The notes under the pieces: model-generated | The model's input: the letters and a program-made list of their open reading frames with translations, nothing else | What the model was told of the DNA's origin: nothing | The model's database searches: none | NCBI GenBank assembly: GCA_963785115.1 | Contig: CAWATY010000004.1 | Coordinates: 1 to 64,000 of the forward strand | DNA from: JACCWP01 sp963785115 | GTDB lineage: Bacteria; Actinomycetota; Actinomycetes; Propionibacteriales; Nocardioidaceae | Length of the DNA: 64,000 nucleotides | Direction of reading: 5' to 3' | Made by a program: the position numbers and the translations under genes | Shown here: positions 19,542-28,662 of the stretch, one piece after another | Numbering within the stretch: position 1 is the first letter of the stretch | Layout: each line of letters opens with the position of its first letter

Positions 19542-22500
19542 CCCTCGTCCACGTGCCCTACCACGTGGAAGCTGTCGACCAGGGCGAGCCGGTGCTCACC
19601 GCTGGCCGGGCCGACGACGATCCGGATCCGGTGCTGGCCGGCCCCGAGCTGGCCGTAGCGCTGCAGGAACCCGATCCGCGGCTCCGCCGAGGCGCCGGTG
19701 AACACCAGCGTGCCGACCGCCTCGCCGTCGATCAGTACCTGCGCCGTACCGCCCTGGGTGGACCGGCCGTAGCGGACGTCGACCCGGTTGCCGATGAAGC
19801 GCAACGCCAGGCTGTCGCCCTCGGTCCCGCCGCCGGCGTTGTCGCAGAAGTGGCCACCCTCGGCGTCGGGATGCGTACGCACCCGCCACCCACCGGCGCG
19901 CGCCACCACGTCCTCGCCGCACTGCACGTGCCGCGACACGGTGACCGGGAGGACGACGGTGTCCCGAGCGCCTCGCGGATCGGTCACCGTCAGCCGCACC
20001 CGGTGCACGCCGGGTTGCTGGAACGTCTTGTGCACCACCTTGCGGGTCGAGTCCTTCACGGTGCCGCCGTTGTCGAGGTCCCAGCTGTAGTCGAGGTTGC
20101 GCGGGGTCTCGGAGTCGGTCGTGGCGCGGGCGTCGAACACGAACTCCGTACGCAGCGTTCCGTCGTTGCGGTTCACGGTCGCGCCGGCCGTCGGCGGGGT
20201 GTTGGGCGTCGGCTCACCCTCGTCGTCGTAGCCGTAGTCGAACTCAGCGCAGCCGGTGCCCATGTCGAACGCGACGTCACCGGTGAGGTCGCCGTCGGCC
20301 TGCGTGGGTCCCACGCCGGTACCGGTCATCTGCTGCACCTCGAAGCTCAGGCAGTCGTACTGGAACCGCCATGGGGTCACGACATCGGGGTACCGCGGGT
20401 CGACCTCGTCTTCCGCCGGGTTCGAGTAGTTGTCGGTGTGACCCACGCCGGAGTCGGTGAAGGTGTCGTCACCGGGAGCCGCCGTCCACGCCGCGTCGGA
20501 CAGGTCGGGAATCCCCTCGCCCGGTTGCGGCTGGGAGTCCAGCGGCGACTGGGCGGGCGGATCGTCGGTGCCCACGTTGCCGTACCCGTGCGCCTCGTCG
20601 GTGTAGACCATCGACAGGCCGGCACCGAACGCGATCGCGTCGCGGTCGTTCTGGCCGCGACCCTCCCGGTCGAAGCCGGAGCGGTCGCGCAGCTCCAGGT
20701 AGTAGGCGTGGTCAGCCGGTGAGCCGTCGGTGGCTGAGGTGTACGTCCAGCCCTGGGTGCACACGGGGGCAGTGGCCGTGCCCTCCTTGCAGCCGCCGTT
20801 GAACACCGCCGGGTCGTCGGGTCCACCCTCGCCTTCGAGGTCGGTTTCCAGCAGCGTCTGCTCCTCACCGCCCGGCAGGGTCGCCGTGACGGTCACGTCG
20901 TCGATGAACCAGCCCGGCCGGGCCAGACCCGGGTCGGTCGCGTACGAGAACCGGATGACGCCCTGCTCGGCGCCCGCCAGGTCGCTGACGTCGTAGCTGT
21001 CGTCGAGGAACACCGAGTCCGGGTAGGTGTCGGTGACCCGGTCGGCGGTCTCCGTCCCGGCGGCGTACGAACCGCTGGAGCCGGTGATGCCGTTGTCGTA
21101 CTTCTGCTGGCAGGCGTTCTGCTGCGGGTTGAACGCGCTGGTGGTGTACCCCTGCTCCGACGGGTGCGACTCGTACGTCTCGCCGCCGTCGGTCGAAGTC
21201 AGCACGAAGCCGTAGTCGAAGTCCCACTCGACGTCCCACAGCGAGCTGAACTGCAGGTTCACCGTGCTGCCGTCCGGCAGGTCGGCGAGGCCGGGCACCG
21301 CGAGGTCGAGGTTGTGCCCGCCCTCCGGTGGACAGCCGAAGTCGTTGCCGGAGCCCGACCACCACGCGTGCGGCAGGCTCGCCCCGTCACCGGTCCCGAA
21401 CTTCGCCGGGTCGATCAGCTGGCGGGTGGGCAGCTTGGCGACGTACGCCTGGGCGTTGTGCACGTGCGGCCCGCTCAGCGTGTACGGGTCGCCGTTGCGC
21501 TGCTGCCAGACGATGCGGTGGGTGTCTTGCTTCGAGTCGGTCCAGCCCTCGGCCGTCGGGCTGCTGCCCGGCTCGAGCACCTCCGGCACGATCCAGCCGA
21601 GCTCCTGGCGCCCGAAGACGTCCATGTGCTGCGACTTGTCGGTGGCCATCAGGTTCCAGTCGCCGTACGTCTCCCGGTCCGTGCCCAGTGAGTAGAAGTC
21701 GGGCAGGCCGAGCGAGTGGCCGTACTCGTGCGAGATCACGCTGGCGCGGTCGATGGCCGTCTCGGGGTTGACGTTGTACGGGCCCACCCGCACGTACACC
21801 GGGAAGTCGGTCTCGTTCGTCGTGGTGGCCGAGTAGGAGTCGTCGGTGTAGTACAGCGGCCGGTCCTCGAGGTCGCGGAGCTGGTCGTCGGTCGTGAAGC
21901 CGGGCAGCCCTGTCTCGGGGTCGGTGTAGTAGAACTCCAGCGACGACGAGTGCGGCCAGACGTTGTCGTACGGCACCTCGTCATAGGGACAGCCGAGCGG
22001 GCCGAGCTGCGAGCCACCGTTACCGCCGCAGCCGGCGAAGACGACCATGAAGAAGTCGACGACGCCGTCCTTGTCGGTGTCGTAGTCGGAGTAGTCGATC
22101 TCCGGGTCGGCGATCGCCGCGGCGTCGTAGACCAGCTTGCCGGTCGGGCCGCACGCCGAGTCGATGTCGAACAGCGGTCCGGGCACCTGGGACCCGACCA
22201 CCGCGGAGCCGAACTTGTCGTCGCCGTAGTAGTCGGTCGTGCCTGGCAGCTGGTAGAAGCCGTCCTGGATCCGCTCGGGATAGGCCGGGGTGCCAGCCAG
22301 GGCCGGGTCGGCCGTCACGCCATGACAGGTGCCGCCGGGGCTGAGGTCGCTGAAGTCGAAACCCGGGTCATAGCTGAAGTCGCGGGTCGCCACGCCAGCC
22401 GACGGGACGGTGCCGTCGGGGAACAGCTGCCCGAGCGACATCTCCTGGTAGAGGTTCCAGGTCGACCCGGCGACGTCGGGGGCGTTGATCTTCTGCGCGA

Positions 22501-23938
22501 GCTCGTCACCGGAGTTGTCCGGCTGGTGCTTGCGGTCGAGGTAGTCGACGGGGACGACCGGGAACGGCCGGTCGCCGTAGCGCGCGGTGTCGTACGACGC
22601 CGACGGCGGGATGACCTTCGGGCCATGGCTGCGAAGGTTCTGCGCGGGGCGGTTGGTCGCGGTCAGCCGGGCGCTCGTCGACAGGTCGCGCCAGACGATG
22701 CGGCGGTCCTGGGCGACGGTCTTCGCCTTCGACTCCAGCACCAGTGTGCGTACGGTCTCGCCGCCGTCGGGTGCGGCGGGAACGGTGCCGATGGTCCAGG
22801 TCACCAGCGCGGGCGTGACAGTCGCGCTTCCGCTGGCCGCCGAAGCATCCGTGAACGCGGTGCCCTGCGGTGCGCGGACCGTGACCTTGGCGCCGTTGAA
22901 GGCGTGGTCGGTCAGGTTGCGCACGTGCACGCGGGACGGGTAGGTGTCGCCTGGCTTCACCCAGCCGACCTCGGACACGAAGCTGTTCTCGAGCAGCAGC
23001 TCGGTGGGCGGGGTGCGCAGTGTGACAGCGCCTGCGCCGGCCTCGGTCGCCGCCCAGTCGCCGGTCGTGGCGTCGGTGTAGGAGGCGTTGACGACCGCGA
23101 TCGCGAGGTCGACCTGGTAGTCGGTCTCGGGGCCGGCCTCGACGTCTGCGGTGAGCGTGCCGGGCACCGTGCCCGAGAAGGTGCCGTCGTTGTCGGCGGT
23201 CACCCGGCCGCCGGGCAGTGGGACCGCGTCGCCGTCGGGCGTCACCAGCCGCAGCGCGAACTCGGCCGCGACGTCGGTCTCGGTCGGAGTGCCGGCCGGC
23301 GTGGTGTCGAGCTCGCTGACGGTGCCGGTGAAGTCGATCGGGTCGCCCGGGGCGTACGCGCCGTCGGGTGCGTCGGCGACGTCGACGACGGCGCCGAGGC
23401 GGTTGTGGCCGAACGTGGTCTGCCCGGCGTCGTCACCGTCGACGACGACCACCACGCGGAGCCGGCCGGCGGGCCAGGCCTCGTCGGGCTCGAGGGTGGC
23501 CTGGTAGTCGCCGGGGGTCTGGTCGTCCTCGGTGGCAGGGAGCGAGACGAACGGCGAGCTGGCGCCCGGTGCGTACAGCTCGGCCTCGACGTCGGTGGCG
23601 GCGTCGCTCAACGTGAAGGTGACGAAGCCGCAGTCGTCGCGGGCGTAGTCGGGGTTGGTCGTCACGTTCAGGCCGAGCCCGGTGCAGCCCGGTTGGCCGG
23701 TCGGGAACTTGTAGAACAGGAAGCCGGACGCGGTGGCCGCGGCCGCCGGGGCGGCAGCGAGGGCGGCAGCGGGGGCGGCAGCGGGGGCGGCAGCGGGGGC
23801 GGCCGGAGCAGCGGACGCCTGGGCGGATCCGTTCAGCCCGGCGAGCAGGAGCGCCAGCACGGCGGCTGGCAGCGCGGCGGTCACCCGCCGGACGCGGGTG
23901 CGACGCAGGGAGCCGGGCACGGCGAGGGAAAAGGTCAT
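19538..23938 (-). CDS. Large secreted M6-like (immune inhibitor A type) metalloprotease with PKD domain
   Basis: The 1466-aa protein begins at ATG 23938 with a basic signal peptide, then an Ala/Pro-rich stretch (residues about 45-70). Beta-rich and DUF11-like segments follow (VRAPQGTAFTDASAASG). The catalytic zinc site is HEYGHSLGLPDF at residues 737-741, inside an M6 domain with YGDWNLMATDKSQHMDVFGR. A jelly-roll or MAM-like region with several cysteines follows, then a PKD domain (NLDYSWDLDNGGTVKDSTRK, QPGVHRVRLTVTDPRGARD) and a final beta domain (SLALRFIGNRVDVRYG) that may bind substrate. It is expected to be exported and to digest extracellular protein. Its stop overlaps the stop of the gene on the other strand. 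Confidence 0.9.
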   Translation of the reverse strand: MTFSLAVPGSLRRTRVRRVTAALPAAVLALLLAGLNGSAQASAAPAAPAAAPAAAPAAALAAAPAAAATASGFLFYKFPTGQPGCTGLGLNVTTNPDYARDDCGFVTFTLSDAATDVEAELYAPGASSPFVSLPATEDDQTPGDYQATLEPDEAWPAGRLRVVVVVDGDDAGQTTFGHNRLGAVVDVADAPDGAYAPGDPIDFTGTVSELDTTPAGTPTETDVAAEFALRLVTPDGDAVPLPGGRVTADNDGTFSGTVPGTLTADVEAGPETDYQVDLAIAVVNASYTDATTGDWAATEAGAGAVTLRTPPTELLLENSFVSEVGWVKPGDTYPSRVHVRNLTDHAFNGAKVTVRAPQGTAFTDASAASGSATVTPALVTWTIGTVPAAPDGGETVRTLVLESKAKTVAQDRRIVWRDLSTSARLTATNRPAQNLRSHGPKVIPPSASYDTARYGDRPFPVVPVDYLDRKHQPDNSGDELAQKINAPDVAGSTWNLYQEMSLGQLFPDGTVPSAGVATRDFSYDPGFDFSDLSPGGTCHGVTADPALAGTPAYPERIQDGFYQLPGTTDYYGDDKFGSAVVGSQVPGPLFDIDSACGPTGKLVYDAAAIADPEIDYSDYDTDKDGVVDFFMVVFAGCGGNGGSQLGPLGCPYDEVPYDNVWPHSSSLEFYYTDPETGLPGFTTDDQLRDLEDRPLYYTDDSYSATTTNETDFPVYVRVGPYNVNPETAIDRASVISHEYGHSLGLPDFYSLGTDRETYGDWNLMATDKSQHMDVFGRQELGWIVPEVLEPGSSPTAEGWTDSKQDTHRIVWQQRNGDPYTLSGPHVHNAQAYVAKLPTRQLIDPAKFGTGDGASLPHAWWSGSGNDFGCPPEGGHNLDLAVPGLADLPDGSTVNLQFSSLWDVEWDFDYGFVLTSTDGGETYESHPSEQGYTTSAFNPQQNACQQKYDNGITGSSGSYAAGTETADRVTDTYPDSVFLDDSYDVSDLAGAEQGVIRFSYATDPGLARPGWFIDDVTVTATLPGGEEQTLLETDLEGEGGPDDPAVFNGGCKEGTATAPVCTQGWTYTSATDGSPADHAYYLELRDRSGFDREGRGQNDRDAIAFGAGLSMVYTDEAHGYGNVGTDDPPAQSPLDSQPQPGEGIPDLSDAAWTAAPGDDTFTDSGVGHTDNYSNPAEDEVDPRYPDVVTPWRFQYDCLSFEVQQMTGTGVGPTQADGDLTGDVAFDMGTGCAEFDYGYDDEGEPTPNTPPTAGATVNRNDGTLRTEFVFDARATTDSETPRNLDYSWDLDNGGTVKDSTRKVVHKTFQQPGVHRVRLTVTDPRGARDTVVLPVTVSRHVQCGEDVVARAGGWRVRTHPDAEGGHFCDNAGGGTEGDSLALRFIGNRVDVRYGRSTQGGTAQVLIDGEAVGTLVFTGASAEPRIGFLQRYGQLGAGQHRIRIVVGPASGEHRLALVDSFHVVGHVDEG

Positions 23939-24138
23939 CGGGTCGACGTCCTTGGCATGGGCGTCCCTCGGGGTGGTGGGGACGATCGACGTCCCAAACG
24001 AGCGGGTGGCTCCGAGGTGACGCTCCTGTGCCGTCTGTGACGGGTGTGGCCGATGTGACGGACGGGGTGACGCGTATTCGCACGTTCCGCGCCGGCTCCT
24101 CTGAAGTGCATGCAAAGAACCCCGATCTGCTGTTGATT

Positions 24139-24161
24139 ATCTGGCGACGGGGACGTCAGAT
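24139..24161. other. Imperfect inverted repeat in the protease/transglycosylase intergenic region
   Basis: Within the 288-base divergent spacer 23939-24226, ATCTGGCGAC and GACGTCAGAT form arms matching at 8 of 10 positions around GGG. It could be an operator serving either secreted-enzyme gene. No other structure or riboswitch was recognised in this spacer. Confidence 0.25.
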
Positions 24162-24226
24162 GGGACTGCTGCGCCCGACGGCGATGCTGCGGGTGGAATC
24201 AGCGGTCTTACGCACGAGGACGAGAG

Positions 24227-25786
24227 GTGGGCACGGTGGGCCGTCGCGGGTCGCATCGCCGGGTGATCCCGGTGAGCCGCCGGCGTGCCGGCGTAGCGGT
24301 CGGCAGCAGCGCGGTGCTGATCTGCGTGTCCGTGCTCGGTGCGTCCGCCGGCCCGGTGCCCGCGTCTGCGACGTTCGACGCCCTCAACGCGGACGGCGGT
24401 GCGCCGGCTGTTCCGGCGGGCGTCCCGATGACGCTCGGGGTGCCGTCCCAGACTGACGTGCAGACGCTCGGCGCCGACCTCGTCGACCGTCGCACTGCTC
24501 TCGACCAGAGCCGCGCGCACGACACCCGTGGTGCCCGCCGGATGACCCAGGAGGCGCGGTCGGTCACCCCCGCGGCCGTCACGGCCAGCGGCTTGCCGCG
24601 ACCGGCGGTCCGGGCCTACCACGCCGCCGAGACCGTCATGGCCGACGTCGAGCCCGGCTGCAACCTTCCCTGGTACCTGCTGGCCGGGATCGGCAGGGTC
24701 GAGTCCGACCACGGCCGCTATGCAGGCGCCGTGGTCGGCCGCAACGGCGTGTCCGATCCGCTGATCGTCGGCATCGCGCTGGACGGGTCGCCGGGCATCG
24801 CCGCCATCCCGGACACCGACGGCGGCACGTACGACGGCGACCGGGTGTGGGACCGCGCGGTCGGTCCGATGCAGTTCATCCCGAGCACGTGGGACGTGGT
24901 CGGGGTGGACGCCGATGGTGACGGCAAGCGCAACCCGCACGACCTCGACGACGCGGCGTTGGCCGCCGGTGTCTACCTCTGTGCCGGCGGTGGCAACCTG
25001 TCCGACGGCGCTCAGCTGCGCACCGCGGTGCTCCGCTACAACCACTCCGAGGCCTACGTCGACCTCGTGCTGGCGTACGCGAAGGCGTACGCACACGGCA
25101 ACTTCCCGACCGTCCCGGGCACCCCCGGCGCGGGCGACGACCCGACCGTCCCGCAGCAGCCGGGTGGGGGCACGGGCGGACCCGGCGGTGGTGGACCCGG
25201 CGGGCCTGGCGGGCCTGGTCCGGGTGGACCTGAAGGTCCTGGTGGGCCTGAAGGTCCTGGTGGGCCCGAGGGTCCGGGTGGACCTGGCGGACCTGGCGGA
25301 CCTGGCGGACCGGGTGGACCGGGCGGACCTGGCGGACCCGGTGGACCGAACGGCCCGAACGGCCCGAAGCCGCACGTGAAGACCGTGCTGCTCACCGGGC
25401 TGCTGGTGCCCTGCGAGGAGACGGCCGGCTCGCGAGGAGCGACCACCGACGTCGACTGGTGCCTCGACGGCAGCGACGTAGGTGACCTGGGGGCCTACCT
25501 CGACGCGGCCGACCTGGGTGACCTCGACGGCGACTGTCGCGAGGAGGAGGCCGCCGACGAGCTCGCCGGACTGGCCGAGGCCGAGGCTGAGGTGCAGCTG
25601 ACGGTTGAGCGGTCGGTGCTGGCCGGCGAGATCATCCGCACCGAGACGACGCTGCTCGAGCTCACCGAACCGCTCGTGTGCGACGACGCGGCCGGCAACG
25701 GCCAGGGCACCGAGGAGCAGGGCACCGAGGAGCAGGGCACCGAGGAGCAGGGCACGGATCAGGACGGGTCCGGCGCCGCGGCATGA
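24227..25786 (+). CDS. Secreted lytic transglycosylase with collagen-like and acidic C-terminal repeats
   Basis: The 519-aa product starts at GTG 24227 after GAGGA, with a signal or anchor segment AGVAVGSSAVLICVSVLGASA. An MltB-like/SLT domain spans about residues 120-290. Its likely catalytic Glu is in LLAGIGRVESDHGRY, with AVGPMQFIPSTWDVVGVDADG, LAAGVYLCAGGGNLSD and LRYNHSEAYVDLVLAYAKAY. A Gly-Pro-Gly collagen-like tract covers residues about 310-383, followed by a unique Asp/Glu-rich domain with a Cys pair and an EEQGT repeat tail. It probably cleaves peptidoglycan during growth or resuscitation; the repeat regions may span or anchor in the wall. The domain call is firm; the role of the tail is unknown. 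Confidence 0.85.
   Translation: MGTVGRRGSHRRVIPVSRRRAGVAVGSSAVLICVSVLGASAGPVPASATFDALNADGGAPAVPAGVPMTLGVPSQTDVQTLGADLVDRRTALDQSRAHDTRGARRMTQEARSVTPAAVTASGLPRPAVRAYHAAETVMADVEPGCNLPWYLLAGIGRVESDHGRYAGAVVGRNGVSDPLIVGIALDGSPGIAAIPDTDGGTYDGDRVWDRAVGPMQFIPSTWDVVGVDADGDGKRNPHDLDDAALAAGVYLCAGGGNLSDGAQLRTAVLRYNHSEAYVDLVLAYAKAYAHGNFPTVPGTPGAGDDPTVPQQPGGGTGGPGGGGPGGPGGPGPGGPEGPGGPEGPGGPEGPGGPGGPGGPGGPGGPGGPGGPGGPNGPNGPKPHVKTVLLTGLLVPCEETAGSRGATTDVDWCLDGSDVGDLGAYLDAADLGDLDGDCREEEAADELAGLAEAEAEVQLTVERSVLAGEIIRTETTLLELTEPLVCDDAAGNGQGTEEQGTEEQGTEEQGTDQDGSGAAA
25160..25374 (+). repeat. Collagen-like Gly-Pro-Gly coding repeat
   Basis: In-frame tandem units such as GGACCTGGC and GGTCCTGGTGGGCCTGAA encode GPGGP, GPEGPG and similar triplets inside the transglycosylase gene. 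The arrays are short, near-identical and prone to length change by slippage. Confidence 0.8.
25706..25750 (+). repeat. 15-base tandem repeat, three perfect copies
   Basis: The unit GGCACCGAGGAGCAG occurs three times in a row and then decays into GGCACGGATCAG. It encodes a GTEEQ repeat at the C-terminus of the transglycosylase. Confidence 0.9.
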
Positions 25787-25793
25787 TGGCCGG

Positions 25794-26837
25794 GTGACCG
25801 AACCCGAGCAGCTCCCGGAGCGGATGCGGGTCAGCGTCCTGCACGGTCCGCACGACGTCCGGGTCGAGGAACGAGCGGTTCCGGCCCCTGGTCCCGACGA
25901 GGTCCTCGTCGAGGTCGGCTCGGTCGGGGTGTGCGGGTCCGACGTGCACTACTACGAGCAGGGCCGCATCGGCGAGCACGTGGTGCGTGCGCCGCTCGTC
26001 CTCGGCCACGAGGCCGGCGGGCGTGTCGTCGCCGTGGGCGAGGGCGTCGACCCGGCACGCACCGGCGAGCGAGTGTCGCTCGAGCCCGGCGTCCCGTGCC
26101 GGCGGTGCGCGTACTGCCGCCGCGGTGACTACAACCTCTGCCCCGACATCGCGTTCTTCGCCACGCCACCCATCGACGGGGCGTTCTGTCAGTACGTGGC
26201 CCTCGCCGCGGACTTCGCCTACCCGGTGCCCGACACGCTGTCCGACGACGCGTCGGCGCTGGTCGAGCCGCTCAGCGTCGCGGTGTGGGCGCACCGCAAG
26301 GCGGGCACCGGTGTGGGGTCGCGGGTCCTGGTGGCAGGTGCCGGCCCGGTGGGGCTGCTGGTGACCCAGGTCGCCCGGGCGCTCGGAGCGGCCGAGGTGG
26401 TGGTGACCGACATCGACGCCGGCCGCCGCGAGCGCGCCACCGCGATGGGCGCCACCGGCACCCTCGACCCGGTCGCGACGTCTCCGGTCGACGCAGGGGT
26501 CGCGGTCGACGCGTTCGTCGACTGCTCCGGCGCCCCGCCGGCGGTGGCTGGAGGAGTGCCGGCCGTACGGGCCGGCGGCGCGGTGGTACTGGTCGGCATG
26601 GGTGCCGACGAGCTCACCCTCCCGGTGTCGCTGATCCAGAATCGCGAGCTGCGGGTCACCGGCACCTTCCGCTACGCCAACACCTGGCCCGACGCCATCG
26701 CCTTGGCCGTCAGCGGAGAGGTCGACCTCGATGCATTGGTGACCGGGCACGTCGGCCTCGACGACGTCACGGGCGCACTGGCCCCCGACCCCGCGGCGCA
26801 GCACGTGAAGGTCGTGGTCCGTCCGAACGGTTCGTAG
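25794..26837 (+). CDS. Zinc-dependent alcohol/polyol dehydrogenase (sorbitol/xylitol dehydrogenase type)
   Basis: The 347-aa medium-chain dehydrogenase has the catalytic zinc ligands Cys in VGVCGSDVHYYEQGRIG and HE in LGHEAGGRVVAVGEGV. Four structural-zinc cysteines lie in CRRCAYCRRGDYNLCPDI. The Rossmann motif is VLVAGAGPVGLLVTQVAR, and an acidic VVTDID after beta-2 suggests NAD. SDVHYYEQGRIG is characteristic of the sorbitol/xylitol/L-arabinitol group. GTG 25794 starts 7 bases after the upstream stop. The exact polyol is not determined. The next gene begins directly after its TAG. Confidence 0.9.
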   Translation: MTEPEQLPERMRVSVLHGPHDVRVEERAVPAPGPDEVLVEVGSVGVCGSDVHYYEQGRIGEHVVRAPLVLGHEAGGRVVAVGEGVDPARTGERVSLEPGVPCRRCAYCRRGDYNLCPDIAFFATPPIDGAFCQYVALAADFAYPVPDTLSDDASALVEPLSVAVWAHRKAGTGVGSRVLVAGAGPVGLLVTQVARALGAAEVVVTDIDAGRRERATAMGATGTLDPVATSPVDAGVAVDAFVDCSGAPPAVAGGVPAVRAGGAVVLVGMGADELTLPVSLIQNRELRVTGTFRYANTWPDAIALAVSGEVDLDALVTGHVGLDDVTGALAPDPAAQHVKVVVRPNGS

Positions 26838-27212
26838 ATGGCCGCGGTCCTCGTGGTCGACTCCGCCAACGTCGTCGGGTCGCGTCCCGACGGCTGGTGG
26901 CGCGACCGGCCAGGTGCCGCCCGGCGGCTGCACGACCGGCTCCGGGCGGCGGACCTCGGACGCGTCGTGCTCGTCGTCGAGGGGGCGGCGCGGCCGGGCG
27001 TCGACGAGGGCGAGTCGGAGGGGCTGCGGGTCGTGCACGCGGCGGGCTCCGGCGACGACGCGATCGTCGACGTGGTCGCCGACGTGGTCGCGGCCGACGA
27101 CACCGAGCAGGTGACGGTCGTGACCGGTGACCGTGAGCTGCGCCGACGGGTGACGGCGCTGGGCGCCGAGGTGGTCGGCGCCTCGTGGCTGCAGGACCGG
27201 TTGCCCGACTAG
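26838..27212 (+). CDS. NYN/PIN-like domain protein
   Basis: The 124-aa protein begins on the base after the dehydrogenase stop. It opens VLVVDSANVVGSRPDGWWRD and continues with VVLVVEGAARPG, SGDDAIVDVVADVVA and VTVVTGDRELRRRVTALGA. Spaced acidic residues (VVDSAN, SGDDAI, TGDREL) match a NYN/PIN nuclease-like fold with three Asp clusters. It is probably a metal-dependent RNase or an inactive relative; the target is unknown. It is convergent with the next gene, with 3 bases between. Confidence 0.7.
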   Translation: MAAVLVVDSANVVGSRPDGWWRDRPGAARRLHDRLRAADLGRVVLVVEGAARPGVDEGESEGLRVVHAAGSGDDAIVDVVADVVAADDTEQVTVVTGDRELRRRVTALGAEVVGASWLQDRLPD

Positions 27213-27215
27213 TCC

Positions 27216-27863
27216 TCAGGCAGTCGCCCGGGTGAACGTCATGTGCGTGACTCCGCTGGGCGAGGAGGTGGCCTCGATCTGGTAGTCGTTCTCGAGGCCC
27301 TCCAGTCCGTCCCAGAGGCGTACGCCTCGGCCGAGCAGGATCGGGACCACTGCGACGTGCATGTGGTCGACCAGCCTCGCAGCGAGGAAGTCGCGGATCA
27401 TCGAGGGCCCACCGCCGAGGCGCACGTCCAGGCCGCCCGCCGCCTCGCGAGCCGTCGCGAGCGCCTCGGCGGGCGGGGCGTCGATGAAGTGGAACGTCGT
27501 GCCGCCCTCCATCTCGACCGACGGGCGGGGGTGATGGGTGAGGATGAAGGTCGGAGTGTGGAACGGTGGGTTAGGACCCCACGCGCCCTTCCAGTCCGGG
27601 TCCTCGTGCCATCCGGGCGGGCCGAACTTCCCGGCACCCATGATCTCGGCGCCGATCCCGGCGTTGAACCGTTGGGTGAAGGCGTCGTCGACGCCGCCGC
27701 TACCGCCGGGCTGGCCCACCATCTCGCCCCACCACCGAGTGGCGAACATCCACTCGTGCAGCCGGTCGCCGGCGTGGCCGAAATATGCCTCGTGGCTCAG
27801 ACCTTCGCCGGTGCCGAAGCCGTCGAGCGAGATGGAGAAGTTGTGGACGCGGACGAGTGACAT
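27216..27863 (-). CDS. Dihydrofolate reductase-family (RibD C-terminal) protein
   Basis: The 215-aa product has the DHFR/RibD-C layout: VRVHNFSISLDGFGTGEG, TRWWGEM, a central PTFILTHHPRP, TFHFIDAPPAEALATAREAAGG, then LGGGPSMIRDFLAARLVDHMHV and VPILLGRGVRLWDGL. Proteins of this type are NADPH-dependent reductases of unknown substrate in actinobacteria and are not the essential DHFR. ATG 27863 is the natural start. The gene stands alone between a convergent NYN gene and the RTX gene on the same strand. Confidence 0.9.
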   Translation of the reverse strand: MSLVRVHNFSISLDGFGTGEGLSHEAYFGHAGDRLHEWMFATRWWGEMVGQPGGSGGVDDAFTQRFNAGIGAEIMGAGKFGPPGWHEDPDWKGAWGPNPPFHTPTFILTHHPRPSVEMEGGTTFHFIDAPPAEALATAREAAGGLDVRLGGGPSMIRDFLAARLVDHMHVAVVPILLGRGVRLWDGLEGLENDYQIEATSSPSGVTHMTFTRATA

Positions 27864-27896
27864 GAGGCCTGCGTATCAGGTCTCCTCCGACTCCGG

Positions 27897-28523
27897 CTAC
27901 TCGGTATCGATGACCCGGACGCGCTCGCATCCCACCCGGCGGTCGTCACGGTCGCGGCGGTCGTGGAAGACGACCGTGTCGCGGCCCGGACCGCAGTTCA
28001 GCACGTCGGACCCCGGGTCGGGGACGACCTCGAGGATGTCGTTGCCGGCGCCGCCGTACAGGGTGTTGTCCCCGAAGTGGGAGAACAGCTCGTCGCCGCC
28101 CTGTCCGCCGTGCGCGACGTCGTTCCCGCGGTCGTCATCGATCAGGTCGCCGCCCGGGCCGCCGTGTGCCTCGTCGACGCCGCCCTGGCCGTACAGGAAG
28201 TCGTCACCGGGCCCGCCGAAGATCTGGTCCGGGCCGGCGCCACCGAGCCCGAAGTCGCCGCCGAACTGGTCGGTGCCGTCGCCCAGGAACAACCGGTCGG
28301 CGCCGTCGCCCGCGCGGACCTGGTCGACGCCGCCCAGGGACCGGATCACGTCGGCGCCGGCCTTCGCGTGGATGTTGTCCTTGCCCTCCGTGCCCACCAG
28401 CTCGTCGGGGCCGTCGGTGCCGATGATCCGGTCGGCCTGCGCGGGGGATGCGGGCACCAGCACGAGTGCTGTCGCCACCGTGGGGGCGAGCCAGCGCAGC
28501 GCGGTGCGGTGGGTGCGGTTCAT
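27897..28523 (-). CDS. Secreted RTX-type calcium-binding repeat protein
   Basis: The 208-aa protein starts at ATG 28523 after GGGAGGTC. It has a signal peptide (LAPTVATALVLVPASPAQA) and about ten glycine/aspartate nonapeptide repeats, e.g. GGPGDDFLYGQGGVDEAHGG and GGAGNDILEV. These should form a calcium-loaded parallel beta-roll outside the cell. No catalytic domain accompanies the repeats. A short Cys-containing tail (NCGPGRD, VGCERVRVID) closes it. The function is unknown; it may be structural or adhesive. Confidence 0.85.
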   Translation of the reverse strand: MNRTHRTALRWLAPTVATALVLVPASPAQADRIIGTDGPDELVGTEGKDNIHAKAGADVIRSLGGVDQVRAGDGADRLFLGDGTDQFGGDFGLGGAGPDQIFGGPGDDFLYGQGGVDEAHGGPGGDLIDDDRGNDVAHGGQGGDELFSHFGDNTLYGGAGNDILEVVPDPGSDVLNCGPGRDTVVFHDRRDRDDRRVGCERVRVIDTE

Positions 28524-28615
28524 GGGTGACCTCCCGGCGCACGGTCTACGGCCCCTCGGTGCCGATGATGGCAGTCACACCTGGCTTGTGGACGGTGTTT
28601 CGCTTCCACAGATCC

Positions 28616-28631
28616 TCGAACACACGTACGA
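28616..28631. promoter_or_regulatory. LexA/SOS-box-like palindrome upstream of DUF222 copy 2
   Basis: TCGAACACACGTACGA matches TCGAAC-N4-GTTCGA with one mismatch. It begins 47 bases before ATG 28663, the same distance as at 2616. A -10-like TAGAGT at 28651-28656 ends six bases before the ATG, so the box overlaps the -35 region of a leaderless promoter. Confidence 0.65.
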
Positions 28632-28662
28632 TAGTGTCGGTCATTCGGCCTAGAGTTTGGGC

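Noticed and set aside
21716..24040. 774-aa plus-strand ORF opposite the M6-like protease
   Set aside because: Repetitive Val/Gly/Arg translation generated by the complement of the protease gene; no start context or motif.
23939..24226. Possible c-di-AMP (ydaO-type) riboswitch before the transglycosylase gene
   Set aside because: Such genes are often riboswitch-controlled in actinobacteria, but no conserved core could be recognised in this spacer by eye.
25160..25374. Repeat array considered as a CRISPR or non-coding repeat
   Set aside because: Units are 9-18 bases, in frame and encode Gly-Pro triplets inside an ORF; no spacers of constant length.
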